Notes: generated by a model not told the origin, from the letters alone. Shown: positions 37,901-50,140, counted from the stretch's first letter. The stretch: 64,000 bases of DNA from Apostichopus japonicus (GCF_037975245.1 NC_092562.1:14267521-14331520); one strand, 5' to 3'. Numbers and translations: made by a program.

Positions 37901-40900
37901 TCTTGTTGATTACAAACCGGACGGACGGCAGTATCAAAAAGAATATGTTGTGTGAATAAAGTCATCGTTTGAAATCAGTTGTGTTATTTACGTGATCCGT
38001 ATATGTTTCATATATAAACTTCACACGTTATCTTCGCTGATGAATACAGGATTTTCAGTCCGTCGCTAGACCACTGTCAAAGTTTCTTCTTGGTGAAGAA
38101 CTAGACGAGGATTCTCTCAGGCGGTTAGAGGAGAATGCAAGTATGAAAGGGATGAAGAAAAGTTATGACGATATAGAGAAACAGAGAGCCGATGGTGTCA
38201 TGATTACAAAGGCTATGGGGCGGAGTTCTTTTATACAGAAAGGTATGAAATGTGAAATGTATTACATTCTTGTTATTGTTGTTGACAAAATATCGTTATG
38301 TATCATATAGCTACGTCGATTTATTAACGTCAATGTCCAGATATTCAGTGTTAAAGGTATATTTTTATTTCTCTTAAATTAATATAGGTCCCCGGTTCCC
38401 GGGGAGACATAAGGTCCCCGGTTCGAGTCACTCCCAGATTAATGTATGTCGTCCAGTTGGACGTTAAATATGAATGTAAGAGACTGACTTCGGTCAGCTT
38501 GCGGCTTTGATAAGCCAATGAGGCTTCTTCGCGAGTTCCTGCTTGCAGGAGGATCTAATAAACATACATAATACAAACATATAACAGGTGCGTATCCAGG
38601 GGGGGGCGCGCGCCCCCCGGGTAAGAAAAAGAGGAGAGAAAAAAAAGAGAAGAAAAAAGGAAAAAAGAGGGGAAAAAAGAGGAGGAGGAGAGGAAGGAAG
38701 GGAAAAGAAAAAGAAAAAAAGAGAGAAAAAGGAGAAAAGGAGGGAGTAAAAGAAAAACGCGAAGACACCGGGAAGAGAAAGAGGAACAGTGACATCATTA
38801 CATTGAAGGGTAGCCAGTGACGGATCAATGATTTCGTAAAAGTGTGACTCACCCTACCCCTTACACCGACAACTCCATTTTTTGACGTTTCCATTTTCCT
38901 CTCTCACTAATGATCTATATATACATACTATATATGGTCTATCAAAACGCGTGTGTAGAATTGTGCTATGAAACCAACTGTGGCTGGTCTCGAACTCGAC
39001 CGTGTCGTCGGGGAGCATGACGCATTTTGGAATGGGGGCGACCGCCCGCCCCCCCCCCCATTCAGCATTTTGTTTTAAATGATATCGCTAAGTAATTTCA
39101 AAATAGAAAGGGCTTAGAGGCAACTTACAAGGCCTGGGAAGTATCATTTCCAGCGATCTGGGAGACATTTTCGGCCAAAATTTGCTTGTACGCTTCGCGC
39201 TAACAAATGGTCCTGGGTAGTGCCATTTCCAGCGATCTGGGAGTCATTTTCGGCCAAAATTTTCTTGTACGCTTCGCGCCAACCTATCGTGGCGCTACGC
39301 TTAGATAATTTGCCTACAGGCTTCGCCCCTCCCTTGGCAAATTCCTCGCTACGCGCCTGTTCGAATTTGTAACGCAAACAGCAGATATCACATCATATCA
39401 GTGAGCATGAAAATGGCGTTCCAGGATGAAAAGCCTCAAAACTGTCCGACTTGCCTGAAAAAATAACCAAAAATTTTCGCGCGCAGAGCGCGCATTCAAC
39501 GTCTTCATGTCAATATCATATAAGCAAGCGTCGGTTATTACATCGCATGCCATCGTGTACCGTACGGTCCGTTCAAATTGCGCAGTACACCGCGGGATGC
39601 TAATGTAAACAACGACATGTCTCATGTAGATGTATAAAAAGCATGGAGGTCCAATTATGTCAAAACTCTTTTTTAAATTAGTAATGGCGAATTAGGGGCT
39701 GCACCCCCGCCGCGCAGTGGCGGAGCGTCCATACGGTCAGGGGGCGGATGCCCCCCCCCCCCCCCTGACGGACTCAAATGGACTGCTGGCGGCTTTTTCA
39801 GCTCTTTACCACTTTTTACTTATTCTAGATTGACTTTTTTATTGCGCTCTCATCTACTTATTGACATTTGTCACATTTTCTTGGTGTAATTTGGCGATGA
39901 CACCTTATTCTTCGTTTATCTGCATATTAGCCAGGCCCGGAAAGGGTCATTTTCGGCGATCTAGGGAGTATCTTTACTCAAAAATTTTATGTACGCTACG
40001 CGCCAACCAGTGGTGGCGCTCCGCTTAGATAGTGTCGAAAGCGCCCCAACAGACCATTCTCGCCACTCCTGACCAATACCCCTTGCTCCGCCACTGCCGC
40101 CGCGCCTCCCACGCCTATGTGTGAAGTGTTCGGTTTCGGAAATATCTGCTATTTTTTCATTTCCTTCAACCAAGTTTTATAATAGCCGTTATAACAGATT
40201 TTAATATTTCTACATCAATAAATTAACTGTGTCGGAATTTTCGAAAATTTCTGACCAACATTCTGCATCACACTTCCCTCTACTCGTGCAATTTTGACCG
40301 GTCTGTTAGAGGTTGAAGGAAGTTTTTCTATATTGGTTGTCCATAGATGAAATTTTGTACAACATTATAGGTATGTTTTCAAGTGAGTTTATTCACGAGA
40401 AATGTGAATTTTCAAATTCTCAACAAATATGGGGCTTAAAACCTTGAAAAGTGGGGCTGACGGGTATTGTGGGCCGCGAAGTAGAATCACCTACAAAAGC
40501 AAAGACCCACAACAGATGCGATCAGGTCGAACATGATGTGTGCCGGGTTGACAATCTCCAAAAAGGTTATGGATGGAAAAAAAACTATTAGGAAATACTT
40601 GGTTCTCAGGCAAAAAGTGTACATCTGGTTGGTCATTTCAAGCCCGAGAAGTGCCGTTTCCGGTGATCTGGAGGGTTTCAAAACAAGAAATTTTCTTGTA
40701 CGCTGCGCGCCAACCGATGGTGGCGCTCCGCTTAGATAGTAATTGGCGCCCCCCGGGTTTGAAAATCCTGGATACGCGCCTGTATAAGGATGTTACTTGT
40801 GTGTGAAATCAGTTCGCATGCAGGGGACAACTATATGTGAATGTTTCCCATTTCAACTTTATATTAAGAAATGCAGATACACTACGTAACCAAGATGGAA

Positions 40901-41655
40901 TAGCAACTGCAATATACGTCTTCTTCAACCATGAGTTTTGATATGGTTGACGACGGTCCATGCGAATCATCAGTGAACGTTGCCTACTGTGACGTCATGC
41001 TTTCGTCACTTATATCGGGTCACTGCTTTGTGAACTCAAACGATATGGCAACCGATGGGATCCCGTAGGTTACTAGACAGGGGAAGGGGTGGAGGGGGTA
41101 TTGATTGACTACTTTCAAATCCTTTTTCAACTATCACTTGTGCGCATGATCATAGCGCATGATCAACCATATGCATAGCGGAATTGAATTTAGTCGTATC
41201 AGTCCGCACCTGTAAAGTTTTGTATATACTGATGCGCATATATACGGTGCAAAAGTGTTAAGTGCACACGTTAACGTATGAAAGAATACAAATGATATAT
41301 ATATATATGTATCGAAATGCGTATAAAATGGATGTGTGTAAAACTTCAATACCTATAATAGGCCTATGAATGAGTGTGTATAGGAATTCATATGCTTGCA
41401 TAGGCTATGGATATGCGTATGAATGGTCGGTATGCATGGGTGTAACCCTTGCATGCAATCATCAACATGGGTGACAACACTGAGTTCAAATGTAAAATCT
41501 CAAACTTGTTGTATTTGTTTTCGTTCTGTCTTTTAATTCAAGGTGTCATTGGATCCTGGAAGAATGTCTTCTCGGTTGCAGAGAACGAGTTGTTTGATGA
41601 GGTTTGCCAGGAAAATATGGCGGACTGGGAGTTTAAGCCTGTTTACGAGGGATAA
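31499..41655 (+). CDS. Cytosolic sulfotransferase (SULT family), tandem copy 2, six exons
   Basis: Exons are 31499-31712, 34079-34305, 35047-35176, 37232-37326, 38050-38242 and 41543-41655. They are identical in length and phase to copy 1 and give an intact 323-residue protein. It has the same PAPS motifs: YPKSGTHW (68-75), THLPW with His130, RNPKD (153-157), QKGVIGSWKN near the C-terminus. The Lys before THLP is Ile128 here (Cys in copy 1). Exon 4 differs from copy 1 by one synonymous base, whereas exons 1-3, which form much of the acceptor pocket in this family, carry many replacements (for example LTKPFGL versus ISKMFGV, and FLRAPAGQV versus FILAPMGPV). Introns are larger than in copy 1 and hold a LINE relic, SINE, MITEs and microsatellites. 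Function is a PAPS-dependent sulfotransferase with unknown acceptor, probably different from that of copy 1. Confidence 0.93.
31791..31855. repeat. (TA)n microsatellite in intron 1
   Basis: Pure AT dinucleotide run immediately before the foldback element. Confidence 0.95.
31857..32038. repeat. Foldback element around a GGAGCGTAGCGGAGCC core
   Basis: GGTTAATCAACGGTCTAGCG at the left is inverted at about 32011-32030, and GTGCGTTACTCA and GGATTAATGCAC also pair. The central loop is GC-rich. A partial end (GTGCGTTACTCACAGGATTA) recurs near 32464. Confidence 0.8.
32552..32634. repeat. (TA)n microsatellite in intron 1
   Basis: About 40 AT dinucleotides in sulfotransferase 2 intron 1. Confidence 0.95.
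32960..33900 (+). pseudogene. Decayed non-LTR retrotransposon reverse transcriptase (LINE)
   Basis: Broken plus-strand frames read, in order, TLATNNTKPFWRYIKP (pre-RT region), then residues equivalent to the RT motif GPDNIPTxILK at about 33414, LSPLFN..., QDWRTANVPPIVK, and a HGFRR-like block at about 33710, then SCETQLAVL. This order is that of Jockey/CR1/L2-type ORF2. Frameshifts and stops interrupt every block and the catalytic FADD region is not visible. It lies in intron 1 of sulfotransferase 2. Confidence 0.75.
34590..34990. repeat. (ATC/CAT)n microsatellite, about 400 bp
   Basis: A CATCAT-type trinucleotide array with CAC and CGT variants ends 50 bp before exon 3 of sulfotransferase 2. 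It makes long poly-Met and poly-Ser frames that are not genes. A short relative (CATCATTATCACCACCACC) sits at the same intron in copy 1 (2297-2320). Confidence 0.9.
35487..35852. mobile_element. hAT MITE, second member, exact 8-bp target duplication
   Basis: The ends CAAGGGCGTAGGAA and TTCCTACGCCACTG match the 29672 member. The flanks are GCGTTGTT at 35479-35486 and 35853-35860. It lies in intron 3 of sulfotransferase 2 and is absent from the same intron of copy 1. Confidence 0.92.
38395..38585 (+). mobile_element. tRNA-derived SINE, 5'-truncated, intron 5
   Basis: B box CCGGTTCGAGTCACTCC at about 38413, then GAGACTGACTTCGGTCAGCT and CGCGAGTTCCTGCTTGCAGG, then a CATA/ATAA tail. It is the same family as 63770-64000 and, more distantly, 19977-20227. 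Confidence 0.75.
38586..38790. repeat. CAGGTGCGTATCC-ended purine-rich repeat, copy 2
   Basis: Nearly the same as 28393-28610. It directly abuts the SINE tail. Confidence 0.65.
38805..40785 (-). repeat. Composite interspersed repeat, copy C (inverted)
   Basis: Begins GGGTAGCCAGTGACGGATCA and ends GGATACGCGCCTG. It shares its block order with B but lacks the 1.43-kb hAT-like insertion. It has a tandem copy of the CTTGTACGCTTCGCGC module (about 39130-39300) and a further GC-tract insert at about 39700-40110. It lies in intron 5 of sulfotransferase 2. Confidence 0.65.
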
Positions 41656-42745
41656 TGATGTTGATGGTAGTTGTTTCCGATCGTGTATATACAACTTGAC
41701 AACATTTCGAGCAACCAGTCTCACGTGCGCAGTTTACTAGGAAGGCTACTTATTGGTATAATAAGATGTTGTCTTGTTTTATTGACAGACGAAATAAATG
41801 TAGCACGTCATCGAAAAACAGGTGGTGGGCAGATATCTCTATTAGTGTTGATCGTTTGATCATTTTGACATATAAACATGATAAGTATGATGTATCACAA
41901 CTTTGTAAAGCATATATAGTGTTTGAATGCTAACATTTGTGAAACAATGGATGAACACAACACATATGACCGCACTGAGGAGCCAACGGCATCAAACGGT
42001 CTAGCTTTAACTAAGGCAAAATTCCAGACATTTAACAAGCTACGATATTCCTGAGCAGTAGGCCTATATATGTTTATACTCCAAACTACGTTAGAGACAT
42101 AAATGAGACAATAAACACAAATGGAGGAGATATGGAGTGGAAGAGAGTGTGTACCTGTCATCAACCACCTTCAACACGAACTTCTTCAGACAGTTTCTGC
42201 TGAAACTCCTTTCAACTTTCAAATTCAATTCAAACTCCAGGAGATTCTGATACCAACGTGCACACCATCTCTTAGAAGAGAGTATTTATTCTAGCGACTT
42301 GATCGTATCAGGAGGGAAATGGTATAACAGTTAGGCTGTGCTTCTTTCAATTATTCTTTAATTGTAGTAGAGTGAAGTCTTGCTCACACTTGTTCAACCC
42401 TAATGACAATGTGGTCAGACCCAAGGTCAGATCAGGGGACCAGAGAAGTAATGGATAAAGAGTAAACTATATACTCATATGGCAGACTTCAAAAGGGCAC
42501 CACCCCCCCCCCCCCCAGTGACATCATTATTTCCATGGCCTGACCTGCTTCCTAAAGCCACTGGTCACACTGTCTGGATCCCTATAAATTAATTCTTACA
42601 TTGCAATATTTTTTTACTTCAATCTATGAACAAGACTCACAAGAGTAAAGTAACAAACTTGAAAGTTTAAGGAAAAAAAGAAGCAGTTCACACTTAAAAA
42701 CAAACACAAACACAGCAACATTGATACCTATTTATAGCAGCACTT
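41656..42745. other. Intergenic gap between sulfotransferase 2 and NDUFA7
   Basis: Convergent gene ends. Apart from the two poly(A) signals and a C-tract at about 42505, nothing recognisable is present. Confidence 0.5.
41793..41798 (+). terminator. Candidate poly(A) signal AATAAA for sulfotransferase 2
   Basis: First AATAAA after the stop codon, about 138 bp downstream. Confidence 0.5.
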
Positions 42746-42751
42746 TTTATT
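42746..42751 (-). terminator. Candidate poly(A) signal AATAAA for NDUFA7
   Basis: TTTATT on the plus strand, about 260 bp beyond the NDUFA7 stop at 43011. Confidence 0.5.
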
Positions 42752-43010
42752 AAATCTTATATTATTCACAACAATAGAAAAAAATCTTTCTCTATTCACC
42801 ACAGTCATTCAGATATTTTTTGCACACAAAACTCATACAGTAGTGCTTTCAGTTTTGCACAGACAAATTTCATGACTTCTAGGTAGGCTCTTTTAGTTTT
42901 TCCCTATAGAGAAAATGAGGGAAGCTGTTTTGAAGGAGATACCGTTTCATGAGCCATTGGGTTTATTAGGATAATGATGTTCCTTCGAACAGCATCCAGT
43001 TGGGTTTTTC

Positions 43011-46000
43011 TCACAAGTAAGGTTCATCTGTGGATAATTTCCACTGCCTCATACTGCCGGGGGTTACTGGTTTTCTTCCTTCACTTGCAACGGCATCCGA
43101 TTCACTGGAGGAATGAAATAATAGATAAAACGATGTCATTATTCTATAAATAAGTGGTGATCCTTCAATAAATAGGAATGGGAAAAATTCTTCATTTCAG
43201 GTAATTTCAGGTACATGTATACTAAAAACAATCTACATAGTTGATATACAAAGCAACAGAAAATGAAAAAATGCCTCAAATAGAAAGGAACATCTTTTTG
43301 GGATGGAGAAAGTTAAATGGACTGGAAAAGTCAGCTACAAGTGACATAGTTTGTCTTACAGGACAGAGATGCTTTCTGATGAAAATGTCTCTCCTTAAAA
43401 AGTGAAAACCACATCCAGATAGCATGCTATCAGTTAGAAATTCAAAAAGTCCTTTTGCAGCCATTAACTTCTTCAAGCTTTCTTTAACTTTGTACAATAT
43501 TCATACCTTCCTTCTTTGGAGGGTTCCTTTAACAATTTTGTCGGTGAGTAGACTACAGTAGGTGGTCCGACTTCTCTTCGGCCATCCCGAGCAAAGTAAT
43601 AATTTGCTGCCAGCTTGTGAGACACTCCATCTGGTAAGTTTGGTTCTGGTATTGTCCTAGAAATTGCACAACAAATAGCGACTTGAGAAATGTTAACTAC
43701 AACTTGAACCGATAGACAACTTGATCCGTCGGTGATAAACAGACAAGAATTTAGTTTACACCTTAGACCTCTGTATGCAATCTCAATTTCCTTATCTTTT
43801 GAAACTCAGATCAAGAGCTCTGGTTTGATTTCTGGTGTTCCACGTGGCATGTATTCACAAAATACTTAAATGAGAACATTACTTTCCAGTCCCTCCCCCC
43901 CCCCTCCCCCAACCTCCAAAGAGATCTACAACGACAGTGTATTTTACACATCATTAGAGGCAATGACTCAAATACTTGACCTTCATTATTTCATTTTAAG
44001 AGGTCTTACAGCAAAAAGTTTTTCTAAATGACATGAACAAAAACAAAGATTATTGAGGCACTACGACAGGTTCCGTTGCCATCTGTATGTGCCTGAGGTG
44101 TGTTTACGTGATACTCAATTATACGGTAAAGAAATACCAAGTACTGTCCCTATGGGCGTAACAAAATATAATTAACTAAAATTTGCAGTCATGTTGAACA
44201 GCTTGCAGTTTAATATGACTGTGTGAAATCACCTTTGTGGAATTTATGTTTCTCTTACAGTTATTGGTAAATATGTGGGATTATATTATTTTTTTATAGT
44301 AACTTTATACTGAACCGTTTCCCCCTGGTCACATGACCCTGCCTCCCACCCCCCACCCCCCCCCACAAGCTCAATCTGGCCTTGCACATGATGTCAGTTC
44401 TGAGGGGTTTAAAGGCCTTTCAGGGACAATTTATCCAAAATAACATTCCAATATCTTATGCAAAATGGTCAAATTCAAACATGCATATATATATAGCAGT
44501 TTTTGTGCACAGGGACCATAGTATTTTATGAGAGAACAATATCAGAGCCCTCAAAATTGCTACACAAAACTAAAGTTGATCATTAAATCATTCCCTGCAT
44601 TTAGATAAGGGATCAAAGTCAATGACATTTTAGCTGTACAGTAGCTGTTCTGTCAAACAGTAAAATCCAAACCTTGAAAGAAAGAAGAATTCTTCAGCTG
44701 ATCAACCTGCCATATACTGTATCTTCACACAACTTGGGTATATATTCCCACAATTTAGCAACACTTGGGAACTGGTTTATATGTTAGAAAATTTAACAGT
44801 CGTCTACAAACCTTGAAGAAATGTCTGGCACAGTTCTGTTATTAAGTTTTGCTTGAAGATTTCTCTGTGAAATATGAAAATGATAAAATTAATAAAATCA
44901 GATTTTAAAATAACACGTCTTTTAATTTTATAGTTGTTATGTAATTTAGTTCAATGATGGTTGATGAATAAGAATATATATGCTTGCAGCAGTTTTCTTC
45001 ACATTATCTTAGTTTGATCAATTACTATGACGTTGAAATGACAAGAAAACTTGGGAAAACCCTCAGGGCCTATTTTCAGATTAAGGATATTGTTTTATCA
45101 AAGTTGAACTTGTATCACAGAAAATGGCAGCACAAGAAAATAGCAGACAGTTTCGATTAAATAAAAAAGAAATGAAAGATGAAATTCACCAAATATGTTA
45201 ACTTTAAAGCCAACCACAAAAATACCTGTGTCCAGATGGCAATGTGGCTCTCACAACTACCAACTCCAATGGTTTTACAGTGAGACACACAGTTTATGCA
45301 GCGTCTAAGAGAAGGATCTCCAAATTTCATGTGCGAAAGTCTTAAGCCATTACAACAACCAAATCATGTTAACATTGGGTTGTGGATCATTTTCATGTGA
45401 TGAAATAAATGATGGGAGACTTGTGAATTCTCTTTTATGCAGTGCAGAGTGCACTTCTACCTGCAGGCAGTGGCCGAATGTCAAAAGCAATTGGTGGGGC
45501 TTATTCGCAGGGCAGCCCTGCGAATAGCCGGACACAAGTTTCTTATTCACTGGGCAGCCCTGCGAACAGCCGGATACAGACACCTTATTTGCAGGGCTGC
45601 CCTGCCAACAGCCGGACACATACACCCTATTTGCAGGGCTGCCCTGCGAATAGCCAGACACAAGAATCTTATTTGCAGGGCTGGCCTGCGAATAGCCAGA
45701 CACATACACCTTATTCACAGGGCAGCCTTAGACTGGGTTAACGGGCTCAGTCACTTTTGGGGCTATTCAAATTTGCTTTTGGGCACCAGCTATCTTTTGG
45801 AGAGTCTTAATTGAGAGCCCCTATATTTTGAGGAATTAATTGGCCTTTGGGATTCCTATCTTAATGCTGTTAGGATTGGTTTTGGGAGCCTAGGGCCTTA
45901 AGATTGAACCAGTCTAGCATTAGTACTGCCAACATAAAAAATGTCATCCCTCATTTTCACCTTTGTTTTTGCAGAGTGACTGCTCATTTGCATGTAAAGG

Positions 46001-47092
46001 TGTGGGAGGGGGGGGGGGGGAGTGTCACACCCTTGACCATATTGGCTTTCAGGCAATGTTGGCTTTTGGGGAATCCCAAGATAAGCTCCCTTAAAATAAG
46101 CTTTTAAAATTGAACTGCTGGGGTTCCAAAAATTAGCTTATGAAGTGACTAAGACTATTTGGGCCCAAAAGGTTGGCTTTTTCAAGGCCCCTAAACTGAC
46201 TGGTATCAATAGCAAAACCTAATAATAAACCTATTTTCAAAATCGTCACAGCCCTGCGAATAAGGTGTCTGTGTACGTTATTCGCCGGGCTGCCCTGCGA
46301 ATGTTCACTTCGAAAGCAATGAGTATTGACTTCAAGCCAAACAGTCAATGGTTTCACAATTTGATAATCTCCACTTTGTAAATTACAGGCAACAATCATC
46401 TGTTGTTGCATTTCATATTTTATTAGGATGTTTTCTTTCCATGAGAAGGGAAAGTGGTGGCAGGTCTGAGACGATCTTTGCTTTGACAAAGTGGCTATTG
46501 TTACGACTAGTCGTAAGAATAATTCCCGACTACGCATGCGCAGTTGCTATTTTCATGACCAGGAGTACTATTTTTACGACGAGGAGAAACATTAATCTCC
46601 GGTTAGGGTTAGGGTAAGGGTTAGGATTGAGGTTTAGGGTTATGTTTAGGGTTAGGGTTACCCCTACTACATGCGCAGTTGCTTTATTTACTTGACTGCG
46701 CTTGAATTTGCCTTTGTCGTAAGAATAGTTTAAAAATAATTGTTACGACTCGTCGTAAGAATAGCCACGGCCTTGCTTTGATCCTTTGACAATAAATCAT
46801 AATTTTGCAATAGTCTAGTTTACAGTTCGGCATACAAACTAAGTTAACAACATACTGCACTGTACACCTATGATCTAGCCTAGGATTAGGCCTACAACTT
46901 GGCGAAGCCTAGGCCTATGGTAAGTGCTAATACAATAGGCAACACATTGAGCTGACAAAATGAGTGTAGCCTGTAAATGTACGTAAGACATACCTCTGAA
47001 GAAAGTAGACATGTAATCAAGTAAGCAACGATTAAACTTACCCCAACGAGGAAGTTCCGAAGATTTTGTATGAATTTCGTCGCGGTCGCCAT
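43011..47092 (-). CDS. NDUFA7: NADH dehydrogenase (complex I) accessory subunit A7, complete, four exons
   Basis: Minus-strand exons are 47092-47042, 44864-44812, 43656-43507 and 43104-43011. Phases (0, 2, 2) join to 115 residues, against 113 in human. The start [17 protein letters not shown] parallels the vertebrate MASATRLIQRLRNW opening. RNLQAKL is in exon 2. The family core [20 protein letters not shown] followed by EVGPP is in exon 3. The end [12 protein letters not shown] matches the conserved RWELSSDQPYL tail. NDUFA7 is a small accessory subunit of mitochondrial complex I; it has no cleavable presequence and no catalytic residues. Intron 1 carries a palindromic minisatellite and a telomere-repeat-bearing foldback element. 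The gene is the cleanest orthologue in the window. Confidence 0.95.
45480..45730. repeat. Palindrome-bearing minisatellite (about 42 bp) in NDUFA7 intron 1
   Basis: About six units each hold GCAGGGC(A/T)GCCCTGC, a self-complementary core, followed by GAATAGCCGGACACA-type sequence. Two related half-units recur at about 46250-46305. Frames on both strands stay open because the unit is a multiple of three. Confidence 0.85.
46487..46772. mobile_element. Foldback element with a 9-bp target duplication and internal telomere repeats
   Basis: GTGGCTATTGTTACGACTAG on the left is inverted as GTCGTAAGAATAGCCAC on the right. The 9-mer TTGCTTTGA flanks it at 46478-46486 and 46773-46781. A 9-bp duplication would fit Mutator-like elements, but the ends are short and the call is tentative. 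No protein is encoded. It lies in NDUFA7 intron 1. Confidence 0.65.
46601..46660. repeat. Interstitial telomeric repeat (TTAGGG)n
   Basis: About nine perfect and degenerate TTAGGG units, inside the foldback element. Confidence 0.9.
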
Positions 47093-50000
47093 CGTCTATT
47101 CTGAAAGCTACACTTTGCAGGGTGACCAGAATTTTGACAAAATATGCTAACGATTTTCGTGTTGTAGAACTTGCCAAGGAAAATGTCTAAAAGTAATGAA
47201 CGCCAAATGGAACATGATGGCAATTTGGACTGCCAACAATGAGCCATAAAAAAATTTAAAAATACGCAGCATATGTGGAATACCTTCACGTCGTGTTTCT
47301 TCTCTTTGTGTCTAAATCGTAGAATTTAACTATTATCAAGAATAGTTCATTCTTTTATGTGTGGTTGATGTATCTGCTTTCTTTTATAAAGATCATGTGA
47401 ATAAGAGCCAGATATGCAGGGTTCATTTAAGATTAGCCTATCCCAAGGCCGGATTAAGATTATGGTATGTTTGTTGGGTCAGTAAAGGTGGACAAAATTT
47501 TGCTCACGACCCGACCAAGACCCAACAGTCGGTCCTCGTCCTGACCAAATCAGGCATATCAAACATGTTTGATATTCGTTGTGGCATGGAAGAGTCGTGA
47601 AATAAGGTGACGACTACAGAAAGTCAAAATGGCTGCCCCCATATGGAACTGATGAGCAAGAGATTAAACTGTTGGGTTACGTCGAGTCGGGCTAGTGTGC
47701 AGCTAACCAACAAGTGCGACGCCGACGTGACTAAGTGGCCAGGACTATCTCCAACTCATTCCCAACAAGTAGTCCAGAAGAGTCGCTTGGGTCGGTGCAA
47801 ATTGCGCCAGCCTTTAGGCATATTGATGAACACGATTGGTCTATTTTGTCTAATACACAAACCAGATATTAGGTCAATTCATCAGACTCACAAGGAAAAC
47901 ATGAGCATTTTATGGGCTCAAATAACAGAGTTAAGTAAGTAAGTTTTCAATCCAATACAAATTTGTCAAGGACAAGTTGTGTTGAATGTAATGCAAGCAT
48001 GCTCTGTTGTTAAAGAGCAGTGAAAACAAACATGTTTTGATTGAGTTATTAGTATTTTTATGAAAAAATGAATTAAACAATAACATTTAGAACCCGACAT
48101 CGCATTGCAGAGATTGAGCATACCTTCTAAAATAGTTGCAGAAACATTTATCAATTTATCAATTTACAATTTATCAATTTATCAATTTATCAATTTACAA
48201 TTTATCAATATGGAGCTACAATTTATCAATATGGATATTCTGCCTTAATTCACCCTTTAATCTGTTGAACTTCATAATAAAAATTGGCTGTCATAACTGA
48301 AATTAAGTGCACAAGGGGTCAAATATTCAACAATAAAAGTCAAATTGAAAAACAGATTGAAAAAAATATATTAAAAAAAAAAACAAATAAATTTAAACAA
48401 ATAAAAAAAATTAAAACAAAAATCAATTTTTGTATGAACAAAGACAGACAAAAACAAATTGAAACAAAACAGTAAACAAGACAAATAAAAAGAAACAAGA
48501 AAGATGTAGACAATAGACCATTATCAGTCTGTAACATAATTTATTATTCCTTTTGATAACAGAAAAGACATTGCATGCAATAAATCGTGCATTAAATTAA
48601 ATTTTCAATTTGGCAAGATGAATACACCAATTATACTCCAAACTGTGCAGACCATGTGTGAAATAATAATGCACTGCCTCACGATCTTGGTTAAAAACTG
48701 CTCACCTAACTCCCCCCCCCCCCCCCATCCTGTCCGTACCTTTCCCTCTATCCTTCAGCATTGGAAAGATTGAGAACCACAGTATGACTTTAGACAGATT
48801 TTCCACAAATGGATTTTGAATTCCCAAGCCCCAAAAGATGAAAATTGTTGGAAAAAAACAACAACCTCAAATTTACCTTTATACAACTCTTTCAATCAGT
48901 TAATTTATCAGATATACAATGATTATAGTATCATACAGTTTATGGTATCATAAAATATTTGAGCTGACAAAGTGGTTAGTTACAGAATACTCTCTAGATT
49001 AGACTGTGGCTTACATTCATTATTACAATCTCTTCAGATACCAGCTAGAACATAACCATCAGAAGAACCAGTAGCTTGAAAACTTTTACAGCTTTTTTAG
49101 TAACTCAAAATAATGAGTAATGTTACAAAGTGTTATCATACCATCATATCTGTTCTTTCGGTGGAGCGTAATTGCACATATCACGTTCGGGGCAGGAGCC
49201 AGCACATGATTCTTTTGATAATCGCGATTGCACTCAAACGTTGTATACGTAAGGAAATTCCATGAGAAAAGTGACGAGCGAGAATGTTGTAATAAACAAA
49301 TCCTGTCTCGTAAAAGCATCTGAAAGACCAATCGAGCTATGTTAATCCTTCAGAATAGTAGAGAAACGGCTTTTGATTATAACAAAATACAATTTTAAAT
49401 TTAAGTTCTTTGCATTTAATAGGGTTGTAAATTTGTGTCACTCATAACAAAAAGATTTCATGTTGGTAAAGTGGTAAATTGTTAAAATAAAAAGATAAAA
49501 AATAAAAAAAGACAAGATGGTGATTAATATAGACATAAACCAATTGTTCAAAATTTAGGATGAAAACATCAGGGCTCTCTGATATGTATTTAATGGAGAT
49601 TCCAGATTAATTCCTCTTTCTGATAGATATTTTTGAGCTTGAAAAATTGTAATGCAAACAAAAAACGAGTCAAACTGTTGCACCTGCTGTGGATTTATGG
49701 GCTCAGTTCCTGGACCCCAGCATAAGCCCTTGAATTCTGCCCCTCCCCCACCTCCCAATTAGTAATGGTCACCTAAACCTTACAGTTGTAATTATGTAAG
49801 AACTTGTCTCAGAAATGTGAATGTGATATTGATCTACATTAGTTTGTAGCACAAAAGACCATAAACAGATGCTTGGAATCCATGAGAATCCAGACCGTAT
49901 CTTATCAAACGAGACATCGCTAACCAGTCCAGACCACCTGGAGTTCTCAATGGGCAGCCCCAGTGCCAACCTGAAGTTGCAAAGAGGATTGCAATCCCAA

Positions 50001-50140
50001 CGCCTGAACAAAATCTGCCCAGAATTTCCATGGATGGGAACGACGGTCCTTACGGATTAGCAACCGACCGGCCTACCTGGCATATTTGTCGATCGATATA
50101 TCAATCGATCAATCAGAAACATTTACATAGCGATCTAGGT
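47093..50140. other. Upstream of NDUFA7; no gene recognised
   Basis: Holds the presumed NDUFA7 promoter near 47093-47300, with no TATA box evident. An AT-rich ATTTATCA array (48140-48235) and a C-tract (48714-48726) are present. A 111-codon plus frame at 47607-47942 has no recognisable domain. Confidence 0.45.
48140..48235. repeat. AATTTATC short tandem repeat
   Basis: Repeats of TTATCAATTTATCAATTTAC and ACAATTTATCAATATGG. Confidence 0.8.

Noticed and set aside
45225-45335. Cysteine-containing minus-strand segment that looked like an extra NDUFA7 exon
   Set aside because: NDUFA7 is already complete and in phase without it, and the family has no such segment.
47607-47942. 111-codon plus-strand frame upstream of NDUFA7
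   Set aside because: No family resemblance, no splice or poly(A) support; may be chance.
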